A model generated the notes under the pieces. The model searched no databases. It saw only the letters and a list, made by a program, of their open reading frames with translations, and was not told the origin of the DNA. The translations under genes and the position numbers were made by a program. From assembly GCA_905201285.1 (NCBI GenBank), contig CAJKNM010000015.1, forward strand, positions 1 to 26,419: 26,419 nucleotides of DNA, in the 5' to 3' direction. Below, one piece after another: positions 14,635 through 21,270 of the stretch. Within the stretch, counting starts at the first letter, position 1, and every line of letters starts with the position of its first letter. Origin of the DNA: an uncultured Eubacteriales bacterium. Lineage in GTDB: Bacteria > Bacillota > Clostridia > Monoglobales > Monoglobaceae.

Positions 14635-15264
14635 ATGCGACTTATATTATTAGCGGCCCCCGGTGCGGGTAAGGGTACACAGGCTGAAAAGCTGAGCGAA
14701 CATTTCGGAATTCCGACTATCTCAACCGGTGCTATACTCAGAAAAAATATACAAGAAGGAACAGAACTCGGCAAGCTTGCAAAAAAATATATTGACGACG
14801 GAAACCTTATTCCCGATGATGTGATGATAAAGGTAATGGATGCTCGCCTTGCGGAAGATGATTGTAAGAACGGATTTATTCTTGACGGCTTTCCGAGGAC
14901 GCTCACACAGGCACAGGAGCTTGACAAATCTCATATAAAGATTGATTGCGTACTGAATCTGAATGTTGCTGACGAAACCATCATTAACCGACTTTCGGGA
15001 AGGCTTGAATGCAGTAAGTGTGCGGCAACCTTTCATAAGATATATCGCAAGCCTAAAGTGGAAGGAATTTGTGACCTTTGCGGCGGAAAGCTGGTTACAA
15101 GAGCGGATGATACTCCTGAGACCGTAAAGAGCCGTCTTTCGACGTACCATTCTCAGACCGAACCTCTGCTTAAATTCTACAGAGAGAAGGGGCTCCTTAA
15201 AACTGTAGACGGTCAGGACGGAATAGAAAGTACGACACAGGAAGTTTTAAAGGCTCTTAAATAA
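14635..15264 (+). CDS. adk: Adenylate kinase, zinc-LID type
   Basis: Adenylate kinase interconverts AMP plus ATP and two ADP in the cytoplasm. The 209-residue product has the P-loop region LLAAPGAGKGTQA at 5-17, the AMP-binding STGAILRKNI, the DGFPRT motif, and a LID domain with a zinc site Cys126-x2-Cys129 and Cys146-x2-Cys149. The first P-loop glycine, Gly7 in E. coli, is Ala here, which is uncommon. I start at ATG 14635 with GGAAAGGG about 9 nt upstream; a TTG at 14608 in frame would add nine residues without homology. It belongs to the secY-adk-map run typical of spc operons. Confidence 0.97.
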   Translation: MRLILLAAPGAGKGTQAEKLSEHFGIPTISTGAILRKNIQEGTELGKLAKKYIDDGNLIPDDVMIKVMDARLAEDDCKNGFILDGFPRTLTQAQELDKSHIKIDCVLNLNVADETIINRLSGRLECSKCAATFHKIYRKPKVEGICDLCGGKLVTRADDTPETVKSRLSTYHSQTEPLLKFYREKGLLKTVDGQDGIESTTQEVLKALK

Positions 15265-15276
15265 GAGCATAAGTGA

Positions 15277-15315
15277 CGGGAATGATCAATGCTTTTGAAA
15301 CATTCCCGAATTTTT
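15277..15315 (+). terminator. Terminator-like hairpin between adk and map
   Basis: CGGGAATG (15277-15284) and CATTCCCG (15301-15308) form a perfect 8-bp stem with a 16-nt loop, followed after AA by five T. This has the form of an intrinsic terminator or attenuator. A second small hairpin, GCTCTT/AAGAGC (15253-15268), straddles the adk stop. If it works, map and infA would be expressed below the ribosomal genes; no new promoter is obvious before map. Confidence 0.55.
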
Positions 15316-15327
15316 CGAGGTATAATA

Positions 15328-16092
15328 ATGGTAACAATTAAATCAAAATCCGAAATAGAAAAGATGAAGATTGCCGGAAGGGTGACATATGGCGCACTTA
15401 AGGCGGTCGAAGCGGCGGTTAAACCGGGCGTAACAACGGCAGAACTTGATAAGGTTGCTGAAAAATATATACATTCACAGGGATGCAAGGCATCATTTAA
15501 AGGTTACGGCGGTTTTCCCGCAACAATCTGTGCAAGTGTTAATGACGAGATTATCCACGGCTTTCCGGGTCCCCGCGTCCTTAAAGAGGGCGACATAATT
15601 TGTGTTGACGTCGGTGCAATCTATAAGGGATATAACGGCGATGCGGCGAGAACCTTCGGCGTCGGAAGGATTTCAGAGGAAGCTCAAAGGCTCATCGATG
15701 TAACGAAACAGAGCTTTTTTGAAGGCTTAAATTATGTAAAAGAGGGGTATCGCATACACGATATTTCGGCGGCGATACAGAGATACGTAGAGAAAAACGG
15801 TTACTCTGTGCTCAGAGGCTACTGCGGACACGGCGTGGGTGCGGAAATGCATGAAGATCCCGAGATACCCAACTATGTTACACCGACAAGAGGTATAAGA
15901 CTAAAGGCGGGAATGTGTGTGGCGGTTGAGCCTATGGTATGCCAGTTTGATTATCATACTTATGTCGCTGATAACGACTGGACTGTTATTACTAAAGACG
16001 GAGGCCTGACCGCTCATTATGAAAACAGTATTTTGGTAACTAACGGTGAACCGTATCTGCTCACTCTTCCGAAAGAGGAAGCGGAGGTCTGA
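15328..16092 (+). CDS. map: Methionine aminopeptidase, type I
   Basis: This enzyme removes the initiator methionine from nascent proteins at the ribosome. The 254-residue product has all five metal ligands of the pita-bread fold: Asp94 (in VDVG), Asp105 (NGDAARTF), His168 (CGHGVG), Glu201 (AVEPM) and Glu232 (HYENS); substrate-contacting His77 (IIHGFP) is also present. Length is the usual type I form without an N-terminal extension. I start at ATG 15328 with GAGG 7 nt upstream; a TTG at 15289 in frame lies inside the upstream hairpin. Only 3 nt separate it from the KOW gene. Confidence 0.98.
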   Translation: MVTIKSKSEIEKMKIAGRVTYGALKAVEAAVKPGVTTAELDKVAEKYIHSQGCKASFKGYGGFPATICASVNDEIIHGFPGPRVLKEGDIICVDVGAIYKGYNGDAARTFGVGRISEEAQRLIDVTKQSFFEGLNYVKEGYRIHDISAAIQRYVEKNGYSVLRGYCGHGVGAEMHEDPEIPNYVTPTRGIRLKAGMCVAVEPMVCQFDYHTYVADNDWTVITKDGGLTAHYENSILVTNGEPYLLTLPKEEAEV

Positions 16093-16095
16093 AAT

Positions 16096-16356
16096 ATGAC
16101 AGGAATTTCTGTGGGGGATATGGTTGTTTCGCTTTGCGGACATGACGCGGGTGAATATTTTATTGTAATCGGCACTGATATGAATTATGTTACGATATGT
16201 GATGGGCATAACAGAAAAGCCGATAAAAAAAAGAAGAAGAAAATAAAACATATACAGCCGACAGGCTTGCATACGGATTTAATAAATAATGTGCCGCAAT
16301 ATGCGGTAGATGCAAATATAAGACGTGAAATTAAACGGCTTAGAAAGTTGATTTAA
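16096..16356 (+). CDS. KOW-domain RNA-binding protein
   Basis: This 86-residue protein has an N-terminal KOW-like segment (VGDMVVSLCGHDAGEYFIVI at about 6-25) and then a strongly basic stretch with a run of six to seven lysines near residues 43-50. A small protein of this type, sometimes annotated as L14e-like or as a KOW-domain RNA-binding protein, is common between map and infA in Clostridia, and the context is exact here. It presumably binds rRNA or ribosomes; no function is established. The lysine run is encoded partly by eight consecutive A, a possible slippage site. It starts 3 nt after map, with GGAAG inside the map end. Confidence 0.85.
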   Translation: MTGISVGDMVVSLCGHDAGEYFIVIGTDMNYVTICDGHNRKADKKKKKKIKHIQPTGLHTDLINNVPQYAVDANIRREIKRLRKLI

Positions 16357-16373
16357 CGGAGGTGAGTTTTGTA

Positions 16374-16592
16374 ATGTCAAAGGAAGATGTTTTGGAGGTA
16401 GAGGGCACCGTATTAGAGGCCTTGCCGAATGCGATGTTTAAGGTTGAATTAGAGAACGGACATCAGATTCTTGCTCATATCTCGGGCAAGCTTAGAATGC
16501 ACTTTATCAGAATATTGCCGGGTGATAAGGTTACGGTTGAAATTTCGCCGTATGACCTGACAAAGGGCAGAATTACGTGGAGAGCAAAATAA
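16374..16592 (+). CDS. infA: Translation initiation factor IF-1
   Basis: IF-1 blocks the ribosomal A site during initiation and supports IF-2 and IF-3. The 72-residue product, exactly the standard length, begins MSKEDVLEVEGTVLEALPNA, has the OB-fold core FKVELENGHQILAHISGKLR and ends RITWRAK. I start at ATG 16374, with GGAGGTGAG upstream; the GTG at 16362 lies within the ribosome binding site. A strong terminator follows at once, so infA closes the S10-spc transcript. In most relatives rpmJ follows directly, but here a lipoprotein gene intervenes. Confidence 0.98.
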   Translation: MSKEDVLEVEGTVLEALPNAMFKVELENGHQILAHISGKLRMHFIRILPGDKVTVEISPYDLTKGRITWRAK

Positions 16593-16606
16593 ATATCAGG
16601 AACATT

Positions 16607-16637
16607 AAAAGCCGGGCATAGAACCCGGCTTTTACAA
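16607..16637 (+). terminator. Intrinsic terminator after infA
   Basis: AAAAGCCGGG (16607-16616) and CCCGGCTTTT (16624-16633) form a perfect 10-bp stem with a 7-nt loop, six of the pairs G-C. The T's of the 3' arm act as the U-tract and further T-rich sequence follows. It lies 14 nt after the infA stop and should end the S10-spc transcript. Confidence 0.88.
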
Positions 16638-16672
16638 GTTTTAAAATTTTTAACGGATAATGAGGGTTACAT

Positions 16673-17812
16673 ATGTTAAAAAAATTTATTGCGGTTTTCG
16701 TATCGCTGATTGCTGCGATTTCGATTGGCGGCTGCGGAAAATCGGAACAGACTTCGGGCAGAGTTGATGAAAAATCAATTCCGCAGGAAACATCGATAAC
16801 CGTTTCCTGTGCCGGCGATTGTACGCTCGGAACAGACGCGGCGTTCAGCGGCGGAACATTCACGGATGAGGTGCAAAACCAAAACGGAGATTACGGTTAC
16901 TTTTTGAAAAATGTGAAGAAGTATTTTTCAAACGATGATTTGACAATAGTTAATTTTGAGGGAACCCTCACCGACAGAGGGTCAAGACAGGATAAGACCT
17001 TTGCGTTTCGCGGAAGTCCCGAATATACGAAAATATTGACTGAGGGTTCGGTGGAGGCGGTCACTCTTGCCAATAATCACAGTAAGGATTACGGCGATGT
17101 GAGTATGGAGGATACAAAAAAATATCTTGATGAGGCAGGAATCGTTTGGTTTGAAAACCTGAACACCAAAGTGATTGACGTGAAGGGAGTAAAGGTCGGA
17201 TTAATCGGGCTCTATGATTTGAATGATTCCGCAGAGGGAAACCTTCCGAAGGCTATGCAGCAGGTTAAGGACGGAGGCGCAGAGGTTGTCATTGTTCAGG
17301 TTCATTGGGGAATAGAGGGAGATAACTATCCGCAGGAAAAACAGATAAGCCTTGCGCATAAAGCCATAGACGAGGGGGCTGACCTGGTTATCGGTCACCA
17401 TCCGCACGTCCTTCAGGGGATGGAAACGTATAAAGGCAGGATGATTGCATACAGTATGGGAAACTTTTGCTTCGGCGGCAACCAAAACCCGCGTGATAAG
17501 GATACTATGATTTACCGTCAGACTTTTACCGTCAAAAACGGAAAAGTTACCGATTATACGAATTATGCGGTTATTCCTTGTTCCGTTTCATCATCATCGT
17601 CAAGGAATAATTATCAGCCGACCCCGGCAGAGGAAAACGAGAAGCAGAGGATTGCCGAGAAGATTCAAAAGTTTTCGGATAAGCTTGGTGATACCCGTAT
17701 AAAATTTGAGAATATGGATGCGGTGGAGAGTGAAAATGGTTTAGCAGACGAAAAAGACAGCTCAAGCGGCGGCAGCAGGCAACAAAGTGAAAAGGATTCG
17801 ATGATTTTATAG
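16673..17812 (+). CDS. CapA/PgsA-like lipoprotein (PGA_cap metallophosphatase fold)
   Basis: The 379-residue product is a predicted lipoprotein: KK, a hydrophobic stretch and the lipobox I18-G-G-C21. The mature part matches the CapA (PGA_cap) family: SCAGDCTLGTD, VNFEGTLTDRG, a NNH motif in LANNHSKDYG, VHWGIEGDNYPQE, and GADLVIGHHPHVLQG followed by YSMGNFCFGG. Family members act in poly-gamma-glutamate capsule synthesis, but most are uncharacterised and no capB or capC is near. The last 75 residues are polar and Ser-rich. GAGGG lies 6 nt before the ATG. The gene sits between infA and rpmJ, downstream of a terminator and without a convincing promoter, so it may depend on read-through. Its position suggests insertion into the operon. 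Confidence 0.85.
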   Translation: MLKKFIAVFVSLIAAISIGGCGKSEQTSGRVDEKSIPQETSITVSCAGDCTLGTDAAFSGGTFTDEVQNQNGDYGYFLKNVKKYFSNDDLTIVNFEGTLTDRGSRQDKTFAFRGSPEYTKILTEGSVEAVTLANNHSKDYGDVSMEDTKKYLDEAGIVWFENLNTKVIDVKGVKVGLIGLYDLNDSAEGNLPKAMQQVKDGGAEVVIVQVHWGIEGDNYPQEKQISLAHKAIDEGADLVIGHHPHVLQGMETYKGRMIAYSMGNFCFGGNQNPRDKDTMIYRQTFTVKNGKVTDYTNYAVIPCSVSSSSSRNNYQPTPAEENEKQRIAEKIQKFSDKLGDTRIKFENMDAVESENGLADEKDSSSGGSRQQSEKDSMIL

Positions 17813-17858
17813 TCTTATATTGATACAAATAAAAATATTTAAAAAAGTTTAAAAATAC

Positions 17859-17887
17859 TTGACAAAAATAAAAAAATATGATAATAT
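17859..17887 (+). promoter_or_regulatory. Promoter of the alpha operon (rpmJ)
   Basis: TTGACA lies at 17859-17864. The -10 could be TAATAT at 17882-17887 (17-nt spacer) or GATAAT at 17880-17885 (15-nt spacer). The spacer is almost identical to that of the str operon promoter at 22402-22430. It restarts transcription after the CapA-like gene and drives rpmJ through rplQ. Confidence 0.82.
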
Positions 17888-17896
17888 TATATGGTT

Positions 17897-17924
17897 CGCT
17901 TTATAGGTGGTAGTATGTAAAGCG
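17897..17924 (+). promoter_or_regulatory. Leader hairpin before rpmJ
   Basis: CGCTTTA (17897-17903) and TAAAGCG (17918-17924) pair perfectly over 7 bp with a 14-nt loop, at the start of the rpmJ transcript. It ends about 15 nt before the AGGAGGTGA ribosome binding site. Confidence 0.5.
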
Positions 17925-17953
17925 TTCGAGTCAACTTTAGGAGGTGAAGGATA

Positions 17954-18067
17954 ATGAAAGTAAAGCCTTCAGTAAAACCTATTTGTGAGAAGTGTAAAGT
18001 TATCAAAAGAAAAGGCAAGGTTATGGTAATTTGCGAAAACCCGCGTCATAAGCAGAAGCAGGGTTAA
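17954..18067 (+). CDS. rpmJ: 50S ribosomal protein L36, zinc type
   Basis: L36 is the smallest ribosomal protein and binds 23S rRNA near L16. The 37-residue product is MKVKPSVKPICEKCKVIKRK followed by GKVMVICENPRHKQKQG. It has the zinc ligands Cys11, Cys14, Cys27 and His32, so it is the zinc-binding form. The ATG has AGGAGGTGA upstream. It heads the alpha operon here because the CapA-like gene and a new promoter separate it from infA. Confidence 0.98.
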   Translation: MKVKPSVKPICEKCKVIKRKGKVMVICENPRHKQKQG

Positions 18068-18071
18068 GCAA

Positions 18072-18104
18072 GGTTCATCAGGGGCAGGGTCAGGCTTATG
18101 AACC
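18072..18104 (+). promoter_or_regulatory. Hairpin in the rpmJ-rpsM gap
   Basis: GGTTCAT (18072-18078) and ATGAACC (18098-18104) form a perfect 7-bp stem directly after the rpmJ stop, and a smaller hairpin CCGT-GAAA-ACGG follows near 18127. The 119-nt gap is long for this operon. In E. coli S4 represses the alpha operon through an RNA fold in front of rpsM, so this is a candidate control site by position. Confidence 0.45.
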
Positions 18105-18186
18105 AAAATTACTTTTAAGCTGATTCCGTGAAAACGGGTGAAATTCTGCTCCGTTTGTTTTTCTAATTAAATGGAGGTGAAATTAT

Positions 18187-18552
18187 ATGGCACGTATCGC
18201 AGGTGTAGATTTACCAAACGAAAAGAGAGTTGAAATAGGACTTACTTATATTTTCGGTATAGGTCTTTCTACTTCTAAGAAAATTCTTGCGGCAACAGGC
18301 ATCAATCCTGATACAAGAGTTCGCGATTTGACAGAGGATGAGGTATCTCAGCTCAGAGCAGAGATTGACAATTATAATGTAGAGGGTGACCTCAGACGTG
18401 ATATCGCTCTTGATATTAAACGTTTGATGGAAATTAACTGCTACCGCGGTCTCCGTCACAGAAGAAGTCTTCCGGTCAGAGGACAGCGTTCAAAGACCAA
18501 TGCGAGAACTCGTAAGGGACCGAAAAAGACCATCGCAAATAAGAAGAAATAA
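18187..18552 (+). CDS. rpsM: 30S ribosomal protein S13
   Basis: S13 lies in the 30S head and contacts the P-site tRNA and the 50S subunit. The 121-residue product has ARIAGVDLPNEKRVEIGLTYIFGIG, the helix-two-turns-helix region, and the basic C-terminal signature YRGLRHRRSLPVRGQRSKTNARTRKGPKKT in adjoining segments. Length is standard. The ATG has GGAGGTGAAA upstream. A 134-nt gap separates it from rpsK. Confidence 0.98.
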   Translation: MARIAGVDLPNEKRVEIGLTYIFGIGLSTSKKILAATGINPDTRVRDLTEDEVSQLRAEIDNYNVEGDLRRDIALDIKRLMEINCYRGLRHRRSLPVRGQRSKTNARTRKGPKKTIANKKK

Positions 18553-18555
18553 GAT

Positions 18556-18655
18556 TTGCATATTGAGATATGTAATACTACCGCTTATTTTTTCAAAACC
18601 AAAGGCATCTTGATATGCCACAAGATTTATGAGATTTTTCTGTAGAGATATACAG
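18556..18655 (+). promoter_or_regulatory. Hairpins in the rpsM-rpsK gap
   Basis: TTGCATAT (18556-18563) and ATATGTAA (18568-18575) pair over 8 bp with one G-U pair. Next come two mutually exclusive hairpins, GGCAT 18604-18608 with ATGCC 18615-18619, or ATCTTG 18607-18612 with CAAGAT 18621-18626. CTGTA 18640-18644 pairs with TACAG 18651-18655, ending just before the rpsK ribosome binding site. The stems are short and AT-rich. Confidence 0.4.
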
Positions 18656-18686
18656 ATATTCGTATTTTCAGGAGGTGAAAATTACA

Positions 18687-19079
18687 ATGGCAAAGGCAGT
18701 TAAAAAGACTCGTCGTCGCAGAGAGAAAAAGAACATTGAGCGCGGCGCAGCACATATTAAATCTACATTTAATAACACCATTGTTACAATTACAGATGTA
18801 GCCGGTAATGCTATATCATGGGCATCGGCCGGTGGCCTCGGATTCAGAGGTTCAAGAAAGAGCACTCCGTTTGCGGCTCAGATGGCGGCAGAAACCGCAG
18901 CAAAAGCAGCTATGGAGCATGGCTTAAAGTATGTTGAAGTATATGTTAAAGGCCCGGGTTCAGGTCGTGAAGCAGCTATTCGTGCGCTTCAGGTTGCAGG
19001 ACTTGAGGTTAATATGATTAAGGACGTTACACCTATTCCTCATAACGGTTGCAGACCGCCGAAGAGAAGACGTGTATAA
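18687..19079 (+). CDS. rpsK: 30S ribosomal protein S11
   Basis: S11 lies on the 30S platform near the mRNA exit. The 130-residue product has a basic start (MAKAVKKTRRRREKKNIERG), AHIKSTFNNTIVTITDVAGN, the SAGGLGFRGSRKSTPFAAQ stretch and the C-terminal VTPIPHNGCRPPKRRRV. Length is standard. I start at ATG 18687; the GTG at 18675 overlaps the GGAGG ribosome binding site at 18671-18675. rpsD follows after 34 nt. Confidence 0.98.
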   Translation: MAKAVKKTRRRREKKNIERGAAHIKSTFNNTIVTITDVAGNAISWASAGGLGFRGSRKSTPFAAQMAAETAAKAAMEHGLKYVEVYVKGPGSGREAAIRALQVAGLEVNMIKDVTPIPHNGCRPPKRRRV

Positions 19080-19113
19080 TCTGTAAGAAAAACATAGGAG
19101 GTGAAAGTTTAAA

Positions 19114-19707
19114 ATGGCTAAAAATATGCAGCCCGTTTTAAAGAGATGCAGAACATTGGGCATAGAGCCGAGCGTTATGGGCGTTGACAAGAAGTCAAAC
19201 AGAAACCCTAACCCGAGCAGAAAGAAAATGTCCGAATATGGAATGCAGTTAAATGAAAAACAGAAAGTTAAATTTATATACGGCGTGCTTGAGAAGCAGT
19301 TCCGTAAATATTATGTTATGGCAACAAAGAGACAGGGTATCACCGGTGAAATGTTGTTACAGATTCTTGAGACAAGACTTGACAACGTTGTATACAGACT
19401 CGGATTTGCCAATACCAGACGTGAGGCAAGACAGATTGTCAATCACGCACACATTACAGTAAACGGCAAGAAGCTTAACATCCCGTCTTACCTCGTAAAG
19501 CCCGGCGATGTTATTGCTGTAAAAGAGAAGTCGGCTTCTTTGGATAAGTTCAAGGATACAGTTGAAGCTAACTCTACAAGAATCGTTCCTGATTGGCTGG
19601 ACGTTGACAAGAATACACTTTCAGGTAAGGTTGTTGCTCTGCCGACAAGAGAACACATCGATTATCCGGTAGAAGAGCACATGATTGTTGAGTTGTACAG
19701 CAAATAA
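19114..19707 (+). CDS. rpsD: 30S ribosomal protein S4, zinc-free form
   Basis: S4 starts assembly of the 30S body and in several bacteria represses its own operon. The 197-residue product has the N-terminal region with only one cysteine (Cys12), so it is the form without a zinc knuckle. The S4 domain is clear from LETRLDNVVYRLGFANTRREARQIVNHAHITVNGKK, in adjoining segments around residues 89-125. The ATG has AGGAGGTGA upstream. Its place between rpsK and rpoA is the conserved alpha order. Confidence 0.98.
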   Translation: MAKNMQPVLKRCRTLGIEPSVMGVDKKSNRNPNPSRKKMSEYGMQLNEKQKVKFIYGVLEKQFRKYYVMATKRQGITGEMLLQILETRLDNVVYRLGFANTRREARQIVNHAHITVNGKKLNIPSYLVKPGDVIAVKEKSASLDKFKDTVEANSTRIVPDWLDVDKNTLSGKVVALPTREHIDYPVEEHMIVELYSK

Positions 19708-19760
19708 TAGATTGCTGCAGACAGGGTCATAAGACTTTGTAGAAATTAGGAGGGCTGACA

Positions 19761-20708
19761 ATGATTGAGATAGAAAAGCCAAGAATTGAATGCGTAGAAG
19801 CATCCGAAGATAACAAATACGGCAAGTTTGTTGTTGAGCCTCTGGAGAGAGGTTATGGTACAACCTTGGGAAACTCTCTCAGAAGAATGTTGCTTTCTTC
19901 GCTTCCGGGCGTTGCTGCCACCTCCGTTAAAATTGACGGTGTGGTTCATGAGTTTTCTACTATTCCCGGAGTAAAGGAAGATGTTACCGAGATTATACTC
20001 AACATTAAGAATTTAGCTATTAAGCTGCATTCAGACGCACCCAAGACGGTCTATATCAACCACGAAGGTGCTGGTGAAATTTGTGCCGGAGATATAAAGC
20101 ACGATTCTGATGTTGAAATCATAAATGAGGATTTGCATATCGCGACCTTAAACGAGGATGCAAGACTTTTTATGGAGATCACATTGGATAAGGGCAGGGG
20201 TTATGTTTCCTCTGACCGAAATAAGCAGCTGCTTCAGCCGGTTATCGGCGTAATTGCTACCGATTCGATTTATACACCGGTTCGCAAGGTTAATTACACG
20301 GTAGAAAATACACGTGTGGGAAACGTTACGGACTATGATAAGCTGTCGCTGGAAGTTTGGACAAACGGAACTATTCCGCCGGCTGAGGCTGTTAGCCTTG
20401 CCGCTAAGATTATCAGCGAGCATATGAGTTTATTTGTAGACTTATCGGATGATGCCAAAAATGCGGAAATTATGATAGAGAAGGAAGAAAGCAAGAAAGA
20501 AAAGGTTCTTGAAACAACTATTGAAGAACTTGACCTTTCTGTTCGTTCGTATAACTGTCTGAAACGCGCAGGTATCAACACTGTTCAGGATCTTACAGCG
20601 AGATCCGAGAACGATATGATGAAGGTCAGAAACCTCGGCCGAAAGTCATTGGAAGAGGTTATCGCAAAGCTGGAGGCAATGGACTTATCATTGTCAAAAG
20701 ACGATTAA
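19761..20708 (+). CDS. rpoA: RNA polymerase subunit alpha
   Basis: Alpha dimerises to start RNA polymerase assembly, and its C-terminal domain binds UP-element DNA and activators. The 315-residue product has the N-terminal domain (to about residue 230) with FVVEPLERGYGTTLGNSLRRMLLSSLPG, then a charged linker (about 232-245, EKEESKKEKV), then the C-terminal domain with ELDLSVRSYNCLKRAGINTV and VRNLGRKSLEEV. The arginine in SVRSYNCL corresponds to the DNA-contacting Arg265 of E. coli. The ATG has TAGGAGGG upstream. rplQ follows after 41 nt. Confidence 0.98.
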   Translation: MIEIEKPRIECVEASEDNKYGKFVVEPLERGYGTTLGNSLRRMLLSSLPGVAATSVKIDGVVHEFSTIPGVKEDVTEIILNIKNLAIKLHSDAPKTVYINHEGAGEICAGDIKHDSDVEIINEDLHIATLNEDARLFMEITLDKGRGYVSSDRNKQLLQPVIGVIATDSIYTPVRKVNYTVENTRVGNVTDYDKLSLEVWTNGTIPPAEAVSLAAKIISEHMSLFVDLSDDAKNAEIMIEKEESKKEKVLETTIEELDLSVRSYNCLKRAGINTVQDLTARSENDMMKVRNLGRKSLEEVIAKLEAMDLSLSKDD

Positions 20709-20749
20709 TGACCGATTTAATTAAAGAATTTTAAGAATGAGGTGATAAT

Positions 20750-21094
20750 ATGGCACACCAGAGAAAGCTTGGCAGACCGACTGACCAGAGACGTGCAATG
20801 CTCAGAAATCTGACAACTTCGTTGCTTGAGTCAGGTAAGATTCAGACTACCTATACCCGTGCTAAAGAAGTTCAGAAGCTGGCTGACAAAATGGTTACAC
20901 TCGGTAAAACCAACACACTTCACACAAAGAGACAGGCTCTCGGCTACATCACAAAGCGCGAGGTTGTATCAAAGCTGTTTGATGAAATCGCACCTAAGTA
21001 TGCGGAGAGAAACGGTGGTTACACCAGAGTTATCAAGATTGGTCCCAGACGCGGTGATGCGGCTGAGATGGCTGTACTTGAGCTTGTAGACTAA
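20750..21094 (+). CDS. rplQ: 50S ribosomal protein L17
   Basis: L17 lies near the tunnel exit of the 50S subunit. The 114-residue product has HQRKLGRPTDQRRAMLRNL, TTSLLESGKIQTTYTRAKEV and a C-terminal segment GGYTRVIKIGPRRGDAAEMAVLEL, matching the short Firmicutes form. The ATG has GAGGTGA upstream. It is the last gene of the alpha operon and a strong terminator follows. In many relatives energy-coupling transporter genes, truA, rplM and rpsI come next; here an LCP gene follows. Confidence 0.98.
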   Translation: MAHQRKLGRPTDQRRAMLRNLTTSLLESGKIQTTYTRAKEVQKLADKMVTLGKTNTLHTKRQALGYITKREVVSKLFDEIAPKYAERNGGYTRVIKIGPRRGDAAEMAVLELVD

Positions 21095-21108
21095 TAATTA
21101 GGTTAATT

Positions 21109-21141
21109 AAAAATCGGATTGCTTCGGCAGTCCGATTTTTT
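21109..21141 (+). terminator. Intrinsic terminator of the alpha operon
   Basis: ATCGGATTGC (21113-21122... left arm) and GCAGTCCGAT (21127-21136, right arm) pair over ten bases, including one G-U, around a TTCG tetraloop closed by C-G. The stem is preceded by A's and followed by TTTTTT ending at 21141. This is a textbook intrinsic terminator 15 nt after rplQ. Confidence 0.94.
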
Positions 21142-21198
21142 AACTTATTGGGAATATTTCGCAAAAGTTAACAAATAATAAAATTTAGCTCTAAAATA

Positions 21199-21227
21199 TT
21201 GACAAAATTCTCGTTTTAGGTTATAGT
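21199..21227 (+). promoter_or_regulatory. LCP gene promoter
   Basis: TTGACA (21199-21204), a 17-nt spacer and TATAGT (21222-21227) form a strong sigma-A promoter 44 nt before the LCP start codon. Confidence 0.87.
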
Positions 21228-21270
21228 AAACTTGATTGATTTTTTGCTGATAAGCAAGAAGGAGTGCAAG

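Noticed and set aside
16219..16240. Programmed frameshift at the A-run in the KOW gene
   Set aside because: The run of eight A could slip, but no stimulatory structure or useful alternative frame is evident; the lysine-rich product is normal for this family.
16631..16661. Possible promoter TTTACA/GATAAT before the CapA-like gene
   Set aside because: The spacer is 19 nt, the -35 lies in the terminator arm, and transcription would start only a few bases before the start codon, leaving no room for the ribosome binding site.
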